DNA of 64,000 bases from Arhodomonas sp052060015 (GCF_052060015.1 NZ_JBPODZ010000004.1:225456-289455); one strand, 5' to 3'; positions 16,569-25,915 are shown, numbered from the stretch's first letter. The notes: a model not told the origin generated them from the sequence alone. Program-made: numbers and translations.

Positions 16569-17597
16569 ATGAACAACGGATACCGCCGACGTATCGCCGC
16601 GGCCGGCATCTGTGCCGCGGCCGCGCTCGGGCTTGCCACGCCTGCCGCGGCCGCCGAGATCACACTCACCTACGCATTCTTCGCCCCCGCAGGCACCTTC
16701 CCCGGCAAGCAGATGCAGCACTGGGCGGACGAGCTGAGCGAACGCACGAAAGGCCGCGTCGAGGTCCAGACGTTTCCAGGCGGCACCCTGCTCGGTGCCG
16801 ACGACATGTACGACGGTGTCCGCCAGGGGGTGGTGGATATCGGCCTCGGGGCACCGACGTATGACCCGGGGCGGTTCCCGCTGACCTACGCCCTGTCGTT
16901 GCCCCTTGGCTTCGAGAGTGCGACGGCGGCGAGCAGGACCTACCGGGACCTGGTCCGTGAGTTCGACCCGGCGGCATACCAGGACTACAAGGTCATTGCC
17001 CTGTTCACCAGCGAGCCGAGCCACATCCAGTCGCGGGAACCGGTGCGTGGCCTCGACGATATCGCGGAGATGAAGCTGCGCGCGGCCGGCGGCGCCGTGG
17101 ACGCCCTCGACGCCCTGGGCGCGGCCCCCGTGGGGATGCCGATGCCCGCGGTGCCCGAGGCGGTGCAGACCGGGGTCATCGACGGGGTGCTCTCCTCCCG
17201 GGAGATCCTTCGTGACTTCAAGCTGGCCGAGAATCTCGACTACGTCACCGACTACCCGATGGGGGTGATCACCTTCGCCGCGGTGATGAACAAGGACCGC
17301 TGGGATCGCCTGCCCGAGGAGGTGCGCCGGGTGATCGAGGAGCTCGGTCCGGAGATGGCCGAGTGGACCGGCCGCTACCACGACGCGGATGTCGACGATG
17401 TCCTGGCGTGGGCCCGCACCGAGGAAGGCCTGGAGGTGGTCTCGCTGGATGCCGGCGAGCGCGAGCGCTGGGACCGCCGCCTCGCCCCGCTCGTGGACGC
17501 CTGGGAGCGCTCCGCGCGCGACCAGGGGCTGCCGGCGGAGCGCTTTTTGGAACGCCTCCGGACACTGCGCGAGCGTCATGAAAGCGACGGGGAGTAG
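16569..17597 (+). CDS. dctP: TRAP transporter substrate-binding protein DctP
   Basis: Periplasmic DctP-family binding protein, 342 residues. Start ATG with GAGGAGGAG upstream; signal peptide ending TPAAAA. Conserved DctP region around residues 150-220 includes GLDDIAEMKLRAAGG, where the arginine normally contacts the ligand carboxylate. First gene of dctP-dctQ-dctM followed by a nitrilase-fold gene. The ligand is probably an organic acid, perhaps amide- or nitrile-derived, but this is inference. Confidence 0.92.
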   Translation: MNNGYRRRIAAAGICAAAALGLATPAAAAEITLTYAFFAPAGTFPGKQMQHWADELSERTKGRVEVQTFPGGTLLGADDMYDGVRQGVVDIGLGAPTYDPGRFPLTYALSLPLGFESATAASRTYRDLVREFDPAAYQDYKVIALFTSEPSHIQSREPVRGLDDIAEMKLRAAGGAVDALDALGAAPVGMPMPAVPEAVQTGVIDGVLSSREILRDFKLAENLDYVTDYPMGVITFAAVMNKDRWDRLPEEVRRVIEELGPEMAEWTGRYHDADVDDVLAWARTEEGLEVVSLDAGERERWDRRLAPLVDAWERSARDQGLPAERFLERLRTLRERHESDGE

Positions 17598-18152
17598 ATG
17601 GCTGCTGCCGCGCCCGCGCCCGAGGTACGAGCTATGACCGCGTTGATGAACCTGCTCAGCCGAGCCCTAGCGGTGATCGGCGCGACGGCGCTGGCCGGCC
17701 TGCTGGGCCTGGCCGTGCTCGATATCCTTCTGCGTGCCGTGGGCTACCCGGTCCCCGGTAGCTACGAGATCATCGGCTGGCTCGCCGCGGTGGCGATGGC
17801 CGCCGCGGTGGGGCATACCCAGGCCCACCGCGGGCACGTGGCCATCGACCTGCTGCTGACCCGGTTGCCGGCGCGGCTCCGCGACGCCCTGGAGGCGATC
17901 ACGATGCTCCTGTCCATCGCGCTGTTCGCGCTCGCTTCCTGGCAGCTCTTCCAGCATGGTGTGGCGTTGCAGGCGTCGGGCTCCTCGTCGGGTACCCTCA
18001 AGGCACCCGTCTACCCCTGGGTCTATGCCACGGCAACGGGGATGGCCGCGTTGACCCTGGTGCTGACGCTCCAGCTCGGCGAGCACTTGCGGGGCCTGAT
18101 TACGCACGCAGCCGTAACTGGCCCCGACCGCCGGGGTGGGGGTGTGTCATGA
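17598..18152 (+). CDS. dctQ: TRAP transporter small permease DctQ
   Basis: 184-residue four-helix inner-membrane subunit. Hydrophobic helices at roughly 20-42, 55-72, 95-118 and 138-160; the motif VGHTQAHRGHVAIDLLL is the typical DctQ loop. Start is ATG at 17598, directly after the dctP stop; an internal ATG at 17634 (MTALMNLLS) is an alternative. Its stop overlaps the dctM ATG (ATGA). Confidence 0.9.
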   Translation: MAAAAPAPEVRAMTALMNLLSRALAVIGATALAGLLGLAVLDILLRAVGYPVPGSYEIIGWLAAVAMAAAVGHTQAHRGHVAIDLLLTRLPARLRDALEAITMLLSIALFALASWQLFQHGVALQASGSSSGTLKAPVYPWVYATATGMAALTLVLTLQLGEHLRGLITHAAVTGPDRRGGGVS

Positions 18153-19450
18153 CGCCAACGGCCATCGGCATCGTTGGATTCGCCGCCATGCTCGCGCTGA
18201 TGGCGGTGGGCATGCCGGTCGCCTTCACCATGATGCTGGTGGGGGTGGTTGGCGTCAGCCTGGTCCTCAACCCAGGGGCCGCGCTGCATCTGCTCTCCAG
18301 CAACCTCTGGGAGGAACTCTCCTCCTACGGGCTCACCGTGATCCCGCTGTTCGTCCTCATGGGGCAGCTGGCCTACCGCAGCGGGGTGACCCGGCGGTTG
18401 TACCGGGCCGCCTACACCTGGTTCGGGCGGCTGCCCGGCGGCATCGCCGGCACCACGGTGCTGACCTCGTCGGGGTTCGCGGCGATCTGTGGTTCCAACT
18501 CGGCCACCGCCGCCACCATGGGCACCATCGCCCTGCCGGAGATGCAGCGCTACGGCTATGACCGTGGTCTGAGCACCGGCAGCGTCGCCATCGGCGGGAC
18601 GCTCGGCGCGATCATCCCGCCGAGCGTGGTGCTCATCGTCATTGCGGTGCAGACGGAGCAGTCGGTGATCGATCTGTTCCTGGCGAGCTTCGTCCCCAGC
18701 GCCTTGCTCGTGGTGCTGCTGCTCGCCACCATCTCGCTGCTGTGCTGGCGCCGGCCCGCGCTCGGCCCCGCCGGACCCGCCACCGGCATTGCGGAGAAGC
18801 TCCGGTCACTGACCGGGGTGACGGAGGCGGTGGTGCTGTTCGCGCTGGTGGTGGGCGGGCTGTACCTGGGCTGGTTCACGCCCAGCGAGGCGGGGGCGGC
18901 CGGCGCCTTCGGCGCCCTTGCCATGGGCTGCTGCGCCGGGCGGCTGGGCTGGTCGGATCTCAGCCGGGCCATGGTTGAGACCCTGCGCATATCCGCCATG
19001 GTGGTGTTTCTGATCACCGGGGCGGTGCTGTTCGGGCGCTTTCTCACCATCACGCGACTGCCCTTCGCCCTCGCCGAATGGGCCGCCGCCCTGCCGGTGC
19101 CGGCGGTGGTGATCCTGCTCGTGGTGCTGGGCATCTATGCCGTCGGCGGGGCGCTGATGGATGCGCTGGGGTTCCTGGTGGTCACCCTGCCGATCTTCTT
19201 CCCGCTGGCCCAGGCGCTTGGTTTCGACCCCGTGTGGTTCACGGTCCTGCTCACCCTGGTGACCACCATGGGTGCGGTCACCCCCCCGGTCGGGGTCAAC
19301 GTCTACATCGTCAGCGGCTTCGCCCCGGACGTGCCCGTGCAGACCATCTTCCGCGGGGTGGCCTTGTTCATCATCGCCTACTTGGTCTGTATCGCGGCGG
19401 TGATCGTCTATCCCGATCTCGTGCTCGCGTTGCCCCGTGCAGCGTCCTAG
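18149..19450 (+). CDS. dctM: TRAP transporter large permease DctM
   Basis: 433-residue, about 12-helix ion-coupled permease. Family segments seen: SSGFAAICGSNSATAATMGTIALPEM, GTLGAIIPPSVVLIV, the mid-protein FTPSEAGAAGAFGAL and VTPPVGVNVYIVSG. Translationally coupled to dctQ. Together with DctP and DctQ it forms a complete three-part TRAP importer. Confidence 0.93.
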   Translation: MTPTAIGIVGFAAMLALMAVGMPVAFTMMLVGVVGVSLVLNPGAALHLLSSNLWEELSSYGLTVIPLFVLMGQLAYRSGVTRRLYRAAYTWFGRLPGGIAGTTVLTSSGFAAICGSNSATAATMGTIALPEMQRYGYDRGLSTGSVAIGGTLGAIIPPSVVLIVIAVQTEQSVIDLFLASFVPSALLVVLLLATISLLCWRRPALGPAGPATGIAEKLRSLTGVTEAVVLFALVVGGLYLGWFTPSEAGAAGAFGALAMGCCAGRLGWSDLSRAMVETLRISAMVVFLITGAVLFGRFLTITRLPFALAEWAAALPVPAVVILLVVLGIYAVGGALMDALGFLVVTLPIFFPLAQALGFDPVWFTVLLTLVTTMGAVTPPVGVNVYIVSGFAPDVPVQTIFRGVALFIIAYLVCIAAVIVYPDLVLALPRAAS

Positions 19451-19503
19451 GCGCGCCGGCCCCCGCGGCGATCCCTGTGGTTTCCCTTCAACGGAGGATT
19501 GAG

Positions 19504-20583
19504 ATGATCGAGCCCTACAACTGCGTCGGCCTGATTCCAACGGTACGCGGCATTCGCCGGCGCGCCGACATGATGACCAACATCGAGCACATCCGCCACC
19601 TCACCAAGGCGGCCTCCTGGCTGTCCAGCCTGGACATCCCGGTGCGGCTGCTGGTGCTCCCCGAGGGCGCCCTGCAGGGCTTCAATGACGAGGTGCTCGA
19701 TCTCGATCATGTGGCCTTTGCCCGCGAGTGCGCCATCGACATCCCCGGTCCGGAAACCGAGGCGCTGGGAGAGATCGCGCGCCAGTACGACTGCTACCTC
19801 ATGGCCCAGGCCAAGGCCAGGCACCCGGACTGGCCGGATCGCTTCTTCAACGTGGGCTTTGTGCTGGATCGCCAGGGCGAGGTGATCCTCAAGCACTACA
19901 AGCTCGCCAACCTCTACCCCGTCGAGCACGGATTGACGCCATCGGATATCTTCGACTGGTGGGTCGAGACCTATGGCCGCGATCTCCAGGCGTTCTGGCC
20001 GGTGGTGGACACCGAGATCGGCCGGCTCGGGATCATGATGGCCAACGAGGCCTCCTACCCCGAGAACGGACGGGGGCTGGCCATGAATGGCTGTGAGGTG
20101 GCGTATCGTGCCTCGTTCCCCCATCCGCATACGGGCAACGACTTCTTCGAGGTTTCCTCGCGGGCGCGGGCGTTGGAGAACAACATGTATGTGGTCGCCC
20201 CTAATATGGGGACCTACTACCTCTTCGATGATTCGGATACCCCCATCGACACCTTCGGAGGCCGCTCGCATATCGTGAACCATCGTGGGGCGGTGATCGG
20301 CAGACAGGACTACGGGGCCGGCTCGACCTACCTCGCCGGCGTCATCGACATCGAGCAGTTGCGCCACCATCGCGAGAACGCCCAGGTGTCCAACTGGCTC
20401 AAGGACGTCCGCTCCGAGCTGGCCCGCGTCATCTATGACCGGGAGGTCTACCCCAGCAATCTCTACATGGACCGGGTGCCCATGGATCACGCCGAGTACC
20501 GTCGTGAGGTCATCGACCGACAGGTGGCGCTGATGAAGGAGCGTGGCATTTGGCGCGATTCGGCGTACCGGGGCGGCGCGTGA
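19504..20583 (+). CDS. Carbon-nitrogen hydrolase (nitrilase/aliphatic amidase fold) lacking the catalytic cysteine
   Basis: 359 residues, nitrilase superfamily, closest in layout to AmiE-type aliphatic amidases. The Glu (Glu54 in LPEGALQGF) and Lys (Lys133 in HYKLANLYP) of the Glu-Lys-Cys triad are present. The third member is not: the segment GIMMANEASYPENGR aligns with the AmiE segment containing IC-HDGNYPE, putting Ala180 (codon GCC at 20041) where the nucleophile belongs. The rest of the fold is intact and the frame is clean, so it is a pseudoenzyme, or uses another residue, rather than a decayed gene. GGAGG precedes the ATG; it is the last gene of the TRAP operon. Confidence 0.85.
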   Translation: MIEPYNCVGLIPTVRGIRRRADMMTNIEHIRHLTKAASWLSSLDIPVRLLVLPEGALQGFNDEVLDLDHVAFARECAIDIPGPETEALGEIARQYDCYLMAQAKARHPDWPDRFFNVGFVLDRQGEVILKHYKLANLYPVEHGLTPSDIFDWWVETYGRDLQAFWPVVDTEIGRLGIMMANEASYPENGRGLAMNGCEVAYRASFPHPHTGNDFFEVSSRARALENNMYVVAPNMGTYYLFDDSDTPIDTFGGRSHIVNHRGAVIGRQDYGAGSTYLAGVIDIEQLRHHRENAQVSNWLKDVRSELARVIYDREVYPSNLYMDRVPMDHAEYRREVIDRQVALMKERGIWRDSAYRGGA

Positions 20584-20592
20584 GGGTGGCAT

Positions 20593-20627
20593 CCCCGGGG
20601 CCGCGGGCTCAGCCCGTGATCCCGGGG
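20593..20627. terminator. Bidirectional hairpin between nitrilase-fold gene and araC-type gene
   Basis: Outer arms CCCCGGG (20593-20599) and CCCGGGG (20621-20627) enclose an inner stem CGGGC-TCA-GCCCG (20604-20616). The stop codon of the convergent AraC gene lies in the apical loop. Position between two convergent genes fits a shared terminator, though no long T run is present. Confidence 0.5.
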
Positions 20628-21631
20628 AGGCGCTCCAGCGTGGCCGAGGGCAGCTCGCCGAAGGCGTCCCGGTAGAGCTTGGCGAAGCTGCTGCCGTTGT
20701 AGAAACCGTGCTCCGCGGCGATGTCACCGACCCGCGACTCAGCGGGGCTCGCGGTGAGCAGTGCGTCGTGGACCCGGCGCAGGCGCAGTCGCTTGATGAA
20801 GGTCATCGGCCCGATCTGGAAGCGCTCGAGAAAGGCCGTCTCCAGCGTGCGTATGGACACGCCCGTGGCCGCCACCAGGTCGCTGGGGTGGATGTCCGCC
20901 GGATCGTGCTGCTCGATGTGCTCGAGGGCGACCTGCAGCGCCCGGCGCCGGCCGGTGACTGGAGTGGGTAGCGGTGGGCGCGGGGCGGGATCCCGCCGGA
21001 GCTCCAGCAACGCCCGTAACAGGAGCTGTTCCAGTTGCGTCCCGGCAGGGCGGTTCCGCAGGGCCGATTCCTCGTCGGTGATCTCGCGGCACAGCGTCCC
21101 CAGGAGGTTGGCGAAACTGCGCCCGGGGCCGCTGCCCAGTTTCAGTATGCGCGGCAGCCTCAGTGGGGCCTCGGCCGCCTCCGGGGCCATCGAGCACAGC
21201 AGTGAACCCGCCTGCTCCCAGCCGAAGGACAACACGATGGCGGTGCACTCCTCACTCCACTCGGTGTTCATGGCGTCGCCCGGGGAGTAGGCGAGGGCCT
21301 CACCCGGCCTGACCGTGGGCTCGTCCCTGCCGAAGTGTCCCGTCAGTCCTCCTTGTAGGGGAACTATGATTTGAAAGGAACGAAGCGGAGGCGAGACCAC
21401 ATGTACGCGGGTGCCGTGGTAGGCGCCAAAGAGGTGACCGAGCCCTAGCGCGAAGTGACTGATACACAGGCTCGTGGATCCAAGTCCCCGTCGCCGCCGG
21501 TAGTGGAAACGTCGCGGGTCGATGACGGAACTCACCGCCCGTTCCGCCCGGCGCAGGTCATGTCCGTGGACGAAGACATTGGACGACAGCGGTGGGCCGC
21601 TGATACCGGGAATAACGGTTCTTCCGTGCAT
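20609..21631 (-). CDS. AraC-family transcriptional regulator
   Basis: 340 residues. The N-terminal half resembles the AraC-binding-like domain (SFQIIVPLQGGLTGHFGRDEPTVRPGEALAYSPGD). The C-terminal 100 residues hold two helix-turn-helix units: DIHPSDLVAATGVSIRTLETAF and RVGDIAAEHGFYNGSSFAKLYRDAFGE. Convergent to the TRAP-amidase operon. Tandem 17-bp repeats upstream of the porin and dctP are the best candidate targets. A promoter candidate for this gene is at 21849-21876. Confidence 0.9.
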   Translation of the reverse strand: MHGRTVIPGISGPPLSSNVFVHGHDLRRAERAVSSVIDPRRFHYRRRRGLGSTSLCISHFALGLGHLFGAYHGTRVHVVSPPLRSFQIIVPLQGGLTGHFGRDEPTVRPGEALAYSPGDAMNTEWSEECTAIVLSFGWEQAGSLLCSMAPEAAEAPLRLPRILKLGSGPGRSFANLLGTLCREITDEESALRNRPAGTQLEQLLLRALLELRRDPAPRPPLPTPVTGRRRALQVALEHIEQHDPADIHPSDLVAATGVSIRTLETAFLERFQIGPMTFIKRLRLRRVHDALLTASPAESRVGDIAAEHGFYNGSSFAKLYRDAFGELPSATLERLPGITG

Positions 21632-21848
21632 TCGCGGTGCGATCAGCGCTGGCCGGAACTAGGGCGGTAGGTCGATCGCTGGCGGTAAAGTCCTGCGCCA
21701 GCCCTGGGCGGGGCAGAAGTTGAAATACACATTCTCGCCTCCCCTTCCCCCGATTGGGACTTTCGAAATCACGCTATTGGTCCGCGGCCGCGGTGATGCC
21801 CCGCGTCGCGATTGCCATCTGGGGTTCATAATTTTAAGTATAAAATAG

Positions 21849-21876
21849 ATTATAGAGGCTCGGCGGTCTCGCGCAA
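21849..21876 (-). promoter_or_regulatory. Promoter candidate for the AraC-type gene in the 273-bp gap
   Basis: Minus-strand TATAAT (21849-21854) with TTGCGC (21871-21876), spacing 16 bp, in an AT-rich block (21826-21856) that stands out from the GC-rich surroundings. It would give a leader of about 210 nt. The rest of 21632-21904 holds no gene that I can recognise. Confidence 0.45.
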
Positions 21877-21904
21877 GGGGTGCCGGTTCGCAATGCGAGG
21901 ACGG

Positions 21905-22609
21905 TCACTGGGTCGGGGGGCATGTGTCATTCCGTGATTCCGGTACGGGCTCGTGCGGGCCAGGTTTTCCCCTTGCAGGGCCACAGCGGGACTCCAGCTC
22001 CTGGCTGATACCGTCTAGGCCGACGTCGGCGAGCCGGGGCCGCAGGCTTGCGCGATAGGTGCGCAACAGGCTGATACCGAGCACCCGGGCGTCATACACC
22101 TGCCAACCCCCGTTGTCACGATGGAGCATGAGGTCGACGGAGAGGCTGCGCCCGCTGCGATCCTGCAGTAGCAGGCGAACCACGGCGCGGCCATTCGCCT
22201 CGCGGACGGTGCGGTACTCCACCTCTCCATGGCGGGCGAACTCAGCGACTTCGTCCGCGTACTCGCTGACCGCTGTGGCGTAGAGTCGTAACAGGTGCTC
22301 GGCGAATGCCTTCGTGAAACGTGTCCGTGTCTCCGCCTCCGAATCGCCCCAGTGGGGACCGGCGATGAACCGGGCGATCCCCTCGATGTCCGCGTGGGGC
22401 ACGTACAGGCGCTCCAGGATGGCACGCGCGTGCTCGCGATCCGAGGCGATCGTCTCGGTATCCCGGACCACGGTCTCGAGACCCCGAGAGACCTGTTCAC
22501 GGACCAGCGCGGCGGCCCCGGCGGAGCCGTCCGCGGCGGCGATGCTGCAGGTGAGGGCCAACGCAAGGCCCAGGATCAGGGTGAGGCGGGCGGATGCGTG
22601 GTGGCTCAT
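21905..22609 (-). CDS. MlaC/Ttg2D-family phospholipid-binding protein (orphan)
   Basis: Periplasmic lipid carrier of the MlaC family, 234 residues. Signal peptide LTLILGLALALTCSIAAA, then the alpha-beta fold with VPHADIEGIARFIAGPHW and NGGWQVYDARVLGISLLRTYRASL near the C-terminus. In most genomes mlaC lies in mlaFEDCB; here it stands alone, so it may serve another MCE system or a different ligand. No clear Shine-Dalgarno before ATG at 22607-22609, which is chosen because the signal peptide starts there. Confidence 0.8.
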   Translation of the reverse strand: MSHHASARLTLILGLALALTCSIAAADGSAGAAALVREQVSRGLETVVRDTETIASDREHARAILERLYVPHADIEGIARFIAGPHWGDSEAETRTRFTKAFAEHLLRLYATAVSEYADEVAEFARHGEVEYRTVREANGRAVVRLLLQDRSGRSLSVDLMLHRDNGGWQVYDARVLGISLLRTYRASLRPRLADVGLDGISQELESRCGPARGKPGPHEPVPESRNDTCPPTQ

Positions 22610-22745
22610 GGGTGGTCGATATTCCAGTACATGCGGCCGAAGGTAACCGCCGCTTGGACCACGCGCCACCGGGGTTGGGTTCAATGGGAAGGGGGACACG
22701 GCCCCGAACGGGGCCGCGTCCCGGTGCAGGACTCAGGCGTGTGGC

Positions 22746-24419
22746 TTAGTCGTCATCCCGGTCGGGAGGACCCACGCCCTCCGGCGGGCCGCGACGCCCG
22801 TCATCATCATCATCGTCCTCGTCGTCATCCTCCTCATCGTCCTGGTCATCGTCGTCGTCATCGTCTTCGATGGCCTCGTCGCGGCCCATGGTGATGGCGA
22901 TGATCCGCTCTGCCTCGAAGTAGCTCTCACCGTCACTGCCGAAGGCCTTGATATGGGTCCGACCATTCGCGTCGAGGGTGGTGAGATCCGGCGTGGACAC
23001 ACGGCCCCGGCCGCTGACGATCAGCGCCCCGCCGTCGACCAGGCGCACCCACGTCGCGGTGCCATTGACGTCGACCTGGATGGTGTCGGCGGTATCCGCG
23101 GCGATCAGATCACCCTCGAGCCGTGTGGGGGCGCTCTCACCGTCGTCGTCCCCCTCGGCAGGGGCCGTGCCGAGATCCCCGTCGTCGGCGTCCTCATCGT
23201 CCTCATCGTCCTCATCGTCGTCACCGCGGAGGATGACCAGGCTGGCCCGTAGCGGGTCGTCGATCACACCCTTCACCGTCAGTGGCCGGCCGTCGGCGAT
23301 GGCATCGCGGGAGAGTCGGTCGCCGTCTCCGTCGACGACGGGCGTGGTGTCGGCCAGGGCAATCGCGCGACCGTTACGCAGGGAGAAAATGCCTTCCTCA
23401 TTCACCGGGCCAGCGGCAACCCCGCCACGCGTGCCGATGGTGGGGCGGGTGCCCAGGGTGATGCTGAATGCCTCGAGCTGGCGGCGGCCACTGTCCTCGT
23501 CGCGGTCGAGCTCACCGATGGCGATCACCGCATCACCCTCGACCAGGGTGGCGAGCTCGATGCTCGAGCCCAGCGTGTCGAACACCGCCGTGTCCTCCTC
23601 GCTCTCCACCTCAACACAGGCACGATCGGAGGCCTGTGCGGACGGGCAGACCAGCAGCTCGTCATCATCCATGAACCGCCGTATCGACCCGCTGACGCTG
23701 ATGATCGGCGTATCATCGTCCTCCGCCATGCCGTCATCGCCGTTTCCGTCGGCGAGTTCGTCGTCGTTGGTTCCGTCGTCCGCGTCGTCGCCGTCCTCCG
23801 CGGGTGCCGTGCCGTCGCCAGGGGTGTCCTCCTCGTAGGTGTTGACCAGGACCACCGGCCGGAAGAGGCGCTCTCCGGTGCCGGTCTCCACCACGAGCAG
23901 GGAGTTGTCGGCGTCGATGTCGAGCTCCAGGTACAGGGTGTTGTCCTGACTGACCCGCAGCGCCTCATCGGGAACGAGGTCGATATGGCCGCTCGGCAGC
24001 CGTGCCTCCACCGGGGGCTCTTCGGTGTCCTCGTCCACGAGCTCCACGCGATCCGCGTTTAGCCGTACCTTCTCGTATTCGCCCACCGGGACGTCCTCGG
24101 CCACGGTCAGCAGCTCCGAGTAGTCCCGTAGCGCCAGGATGTCCAGGGTCCGCGGCTCGTCGAGCAGTGAGATGGCCTCTTCGTCGCTGTCCTCCCGCGG
24201 CAGCAGGGTGATGCCGGTGACCGTGACGTTGATCTGCTCGTAGATGTCCGTGGGCGCGTCCGTGAGCAGCACCGCGACGTTGCCGCCGCTGTCGGTGCTC
24301 CCGTCGGCATCGGCGGTCGCGGCCGTATCACCGCCACCACCGCCACCACAGGCCCCCAGCAGCAGGACCGAGGCGGCCGTCAGGCCCAGCCCCAGGTTGC
24401 GGAATCGAAAGAGATCCAT
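22746..24419 (-). CDS. DUF4382 lipoprotein with poly-aspartate tail
   Basis: 557-residue predicted lipoprotein: signal sequence with lipobox LLGAC (Cys24) followed by six glycines. A DUF4382-like domain (VAVLLTDAPTDIYEQINVTVTGITLLP) covers about 50-200; two or more DUF5666-like beta segments follow, separated by acidic linkers. The C-terminus (about 505-557) is almost pure Asp/Glu. Start ATG has AAAAGGAGGG upstream. The protein is extremely acidic, consistent with surface exposure and divalent-cation binding, or high salt. Function unknown. Confidence 0.82.
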   Translation of the reverse strand: MDLFRFRNLGLGLTAASVLLLGACGGGGGGDTAATADADGSTDSGGNVAVLLTDAPTDIYEQINVTVTGITLLPREDSDEEAISLLDEPRTLDILALRDYSELLTVAEDVPVGEYEKVRLNADRVELVDEDTEEPPVEARLPSGHIDLVPDEALRVSQDNTLYLELDIDADNSLLVVETGTGERLFRPVVLVNTYEEDTPGDGTAPAEDGDDADDGTNDDELADGNGDDGMAEDDDTPIISVSGSIRRFMDDDELLVCPSAQASDRACVEVESEEDTAVFDTLGSSIELATLVEGDAVIAIGELDRDEDSGRRQLEAFSITLGTRPTIGTRGGVAAGPVNEEGIFSLRNGRAIALADTTPVVDGDGDRLSRDAIADGRPLTVKGVIDDPLRASLVILRGDDDEDDEDDEDADDGDLGTAPAEGDDDGESAPTRLEGDLIAADTADTIQVDVNGTATWVRLVDGGALIVSGRGRVSTPDLTTLDANGRTHIKAFGSDGESYFEAERIIAITMGRDEAIEDDDDDDDQDDEEDDDEDDDDDDGRRGPPEGVGPPDRDDD

Positions 24420-24554
24420 GGGCTTCCCTCCTTTTGGTGTTATCGCCAACAGCCTCCGCCTTCGACACACACAGCGACAAGGGCTGTCGCGCTTAGTTGC
24501 GACGGGCCGCACGGCGACGGCGTTAACGGGTTGTCGGTAGTCGGCGACAGGGCA

Positions 24555-25784
24555 TCAGCCGGCGGAGGAGGGGCACTGCGGGGCCGGCGCGGGGCGGTCG
24601 CTGAGCAGCAGATAGGCGGCGGCGAGAACGCTGATCCCCGCGCAAAAGCTCATCACTACAGCCATGTCCGCGGCCGCTCCGATCCCCACCAGCGCGGTCA
24701 TTCCGCCGGCGGCGGCCCCGAGACCAAACTGGAAGAAGCCGAATAGGGCGGAGGCCGCGCCGGCGTGGTCCGGATAGGAGTCGAGCAGGCCGGTCACGGT
24801 GTTGGCGCCGACCAGCCCCACCATGCCGACGGCGAAGAACAGCGGGACCGCCACCCCCGCGAGGCCGCCGAAACCGCTCAGGGTGGTCGCCAGCAGTGCC
24901 AGGCTGCCGGTGAAGGTCACCGCCGCACCGAAGGCGAGCAGGCGCCGGTAGCCGAAGCGGCGCACCAGCACCCCGTTCGCCAGGTTGGCGGCCACCAGCC
25001 CGAGGACGTTCAAGGCGAAGTAGTAACCGAAGGCCCGGGGGCTGACGCCGTGGACCTCGATGTAGAGGAACGAGCTACTCGCCACGTAGGCGAACAACGC
25101 ACCGAAGGCCATGCCGCCACAGAGCAGGTACGCCACCGAGGCCCGGTCGCGCAGCAGGTGGGTGTAGGCCACGAAGCGGCGGCCCAGGCCATCGCGGCCG
25201 CGGCGTGCCCGCCCGTTGGTCTCCGGTAGGGCCCCCGTGACCATCGCGAGGCAGACCAGCCCGAATCCCGTCAGTACCCAGAAGATCCCCCGCCACCCCA
25301 CCGTGTCGACGATCTGGCCGCCGAGCAGGGGTGCGATCAGCGGGGCCACCGCCATCACCAGGATGACGAAGGACATCGCCCGTGCCGCCTCGGCGCCGTG
25401 GTGGACATCGCGGATGATGGCACGGGAGACCACCGGGCCGGCCGCCGCGCCGAGCCCCTGGAGCAAACGGCCGGCGAGCATCTCCGGCAGGCTGGTGGCG
25501 ACGGCGCAGAGCACGCTCGCCACCAGGTAGACGAGGATGCTGAACGCGAGCACCGGCCGGCGGCCGTAGCGGTCGGAGAACGGGCCGTAGATCAGCTGGC
25601 CGATAGCGAGGCCGATGAAGAACAGGCTCAGGCTCTGTTGCGCCGCCGCCGCGGAGGCATCGAGCTCCCGCGCGAGCCCCGGCAATCCCGGCAGGTAGAG
25701 GTCGATGGACATCGGCCCGAACGCGGTAAGGAGGCCAAGGATGGCGATCAGGCCGATCCCCCTGGAGACGCGGGTACGCAGCAT
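24555..25784 (-). CDS. Bcr/CflA-family MFS drug exporter
   Basis: 409-residue, 12-helix major facilitator of the DHA1 Bcr/CflA group. Seen: N-terminal TAFGPMSIDLYLPGLPGLA typical of this group, the loop-2 motif GPFSDRYGRRPVL, and motif C-like GLGAAAGPVVSRAIIRD. Likely exports drugs or metabolites in exchange for protons. It is divergent from sir2 across 131 bp. Confidence 0.9.
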   Translation of the reverse strand: MLRTRVSRGIGLIAILGLLTAFGPMSIDLYLPGLPGLARELDASAAAAQQSLSLFFIGLAIGQLIYGPFSDRYGRRPVLAFSILVYLVASVLCAVATSLPEMLAGRLLQGLGAAAGPVVSRAIIRDVHHGAEAARAMSFVILVMAVAPLIAPLLGGQIVDTVGWRGIFWVLTGFGLVCLAMVTGALPETNGRARRGRDGLGRRFVAYTHLLRDRASVAYLLCGGMAFGALFAYVASSSFLYIEVHGVSPRAFGYYFALNVLGLVAANLANGVLVRRFGYRRLLAFGAAVTFTGSLALLATTLSGFGGLAGVAVPLFFAVGMVGLVGANTVTGLLDSYPDHAGAASALFGFFQFGLGAAAGGMTALVGIGAAADMAVVMSFCAGISVLAAAYLLLSDRPAPAPQCPSSAG

Positions 25785-25915
25785 GGGTGGCTACCGGCGG
25801 GAAAGCTGAAATAGGACAGTTAGCATAGCACCTATCATGGGGACGTCCGGGCAAGGGGACAACCCTGCCGCGTTTCCGTATATCCTTGGGGGAGTGACTA
25901 CTCGGAGGTGTGCCC

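Noticed and set aside
22790..23225. Short-period CATC/GTC-rich repeats that could be read as a CRISPR-like or satellite array
   Set aside because: They are Asp/Glu codon runs of the DUF4382 lipoprotein, with no spacers or fixed unit length.
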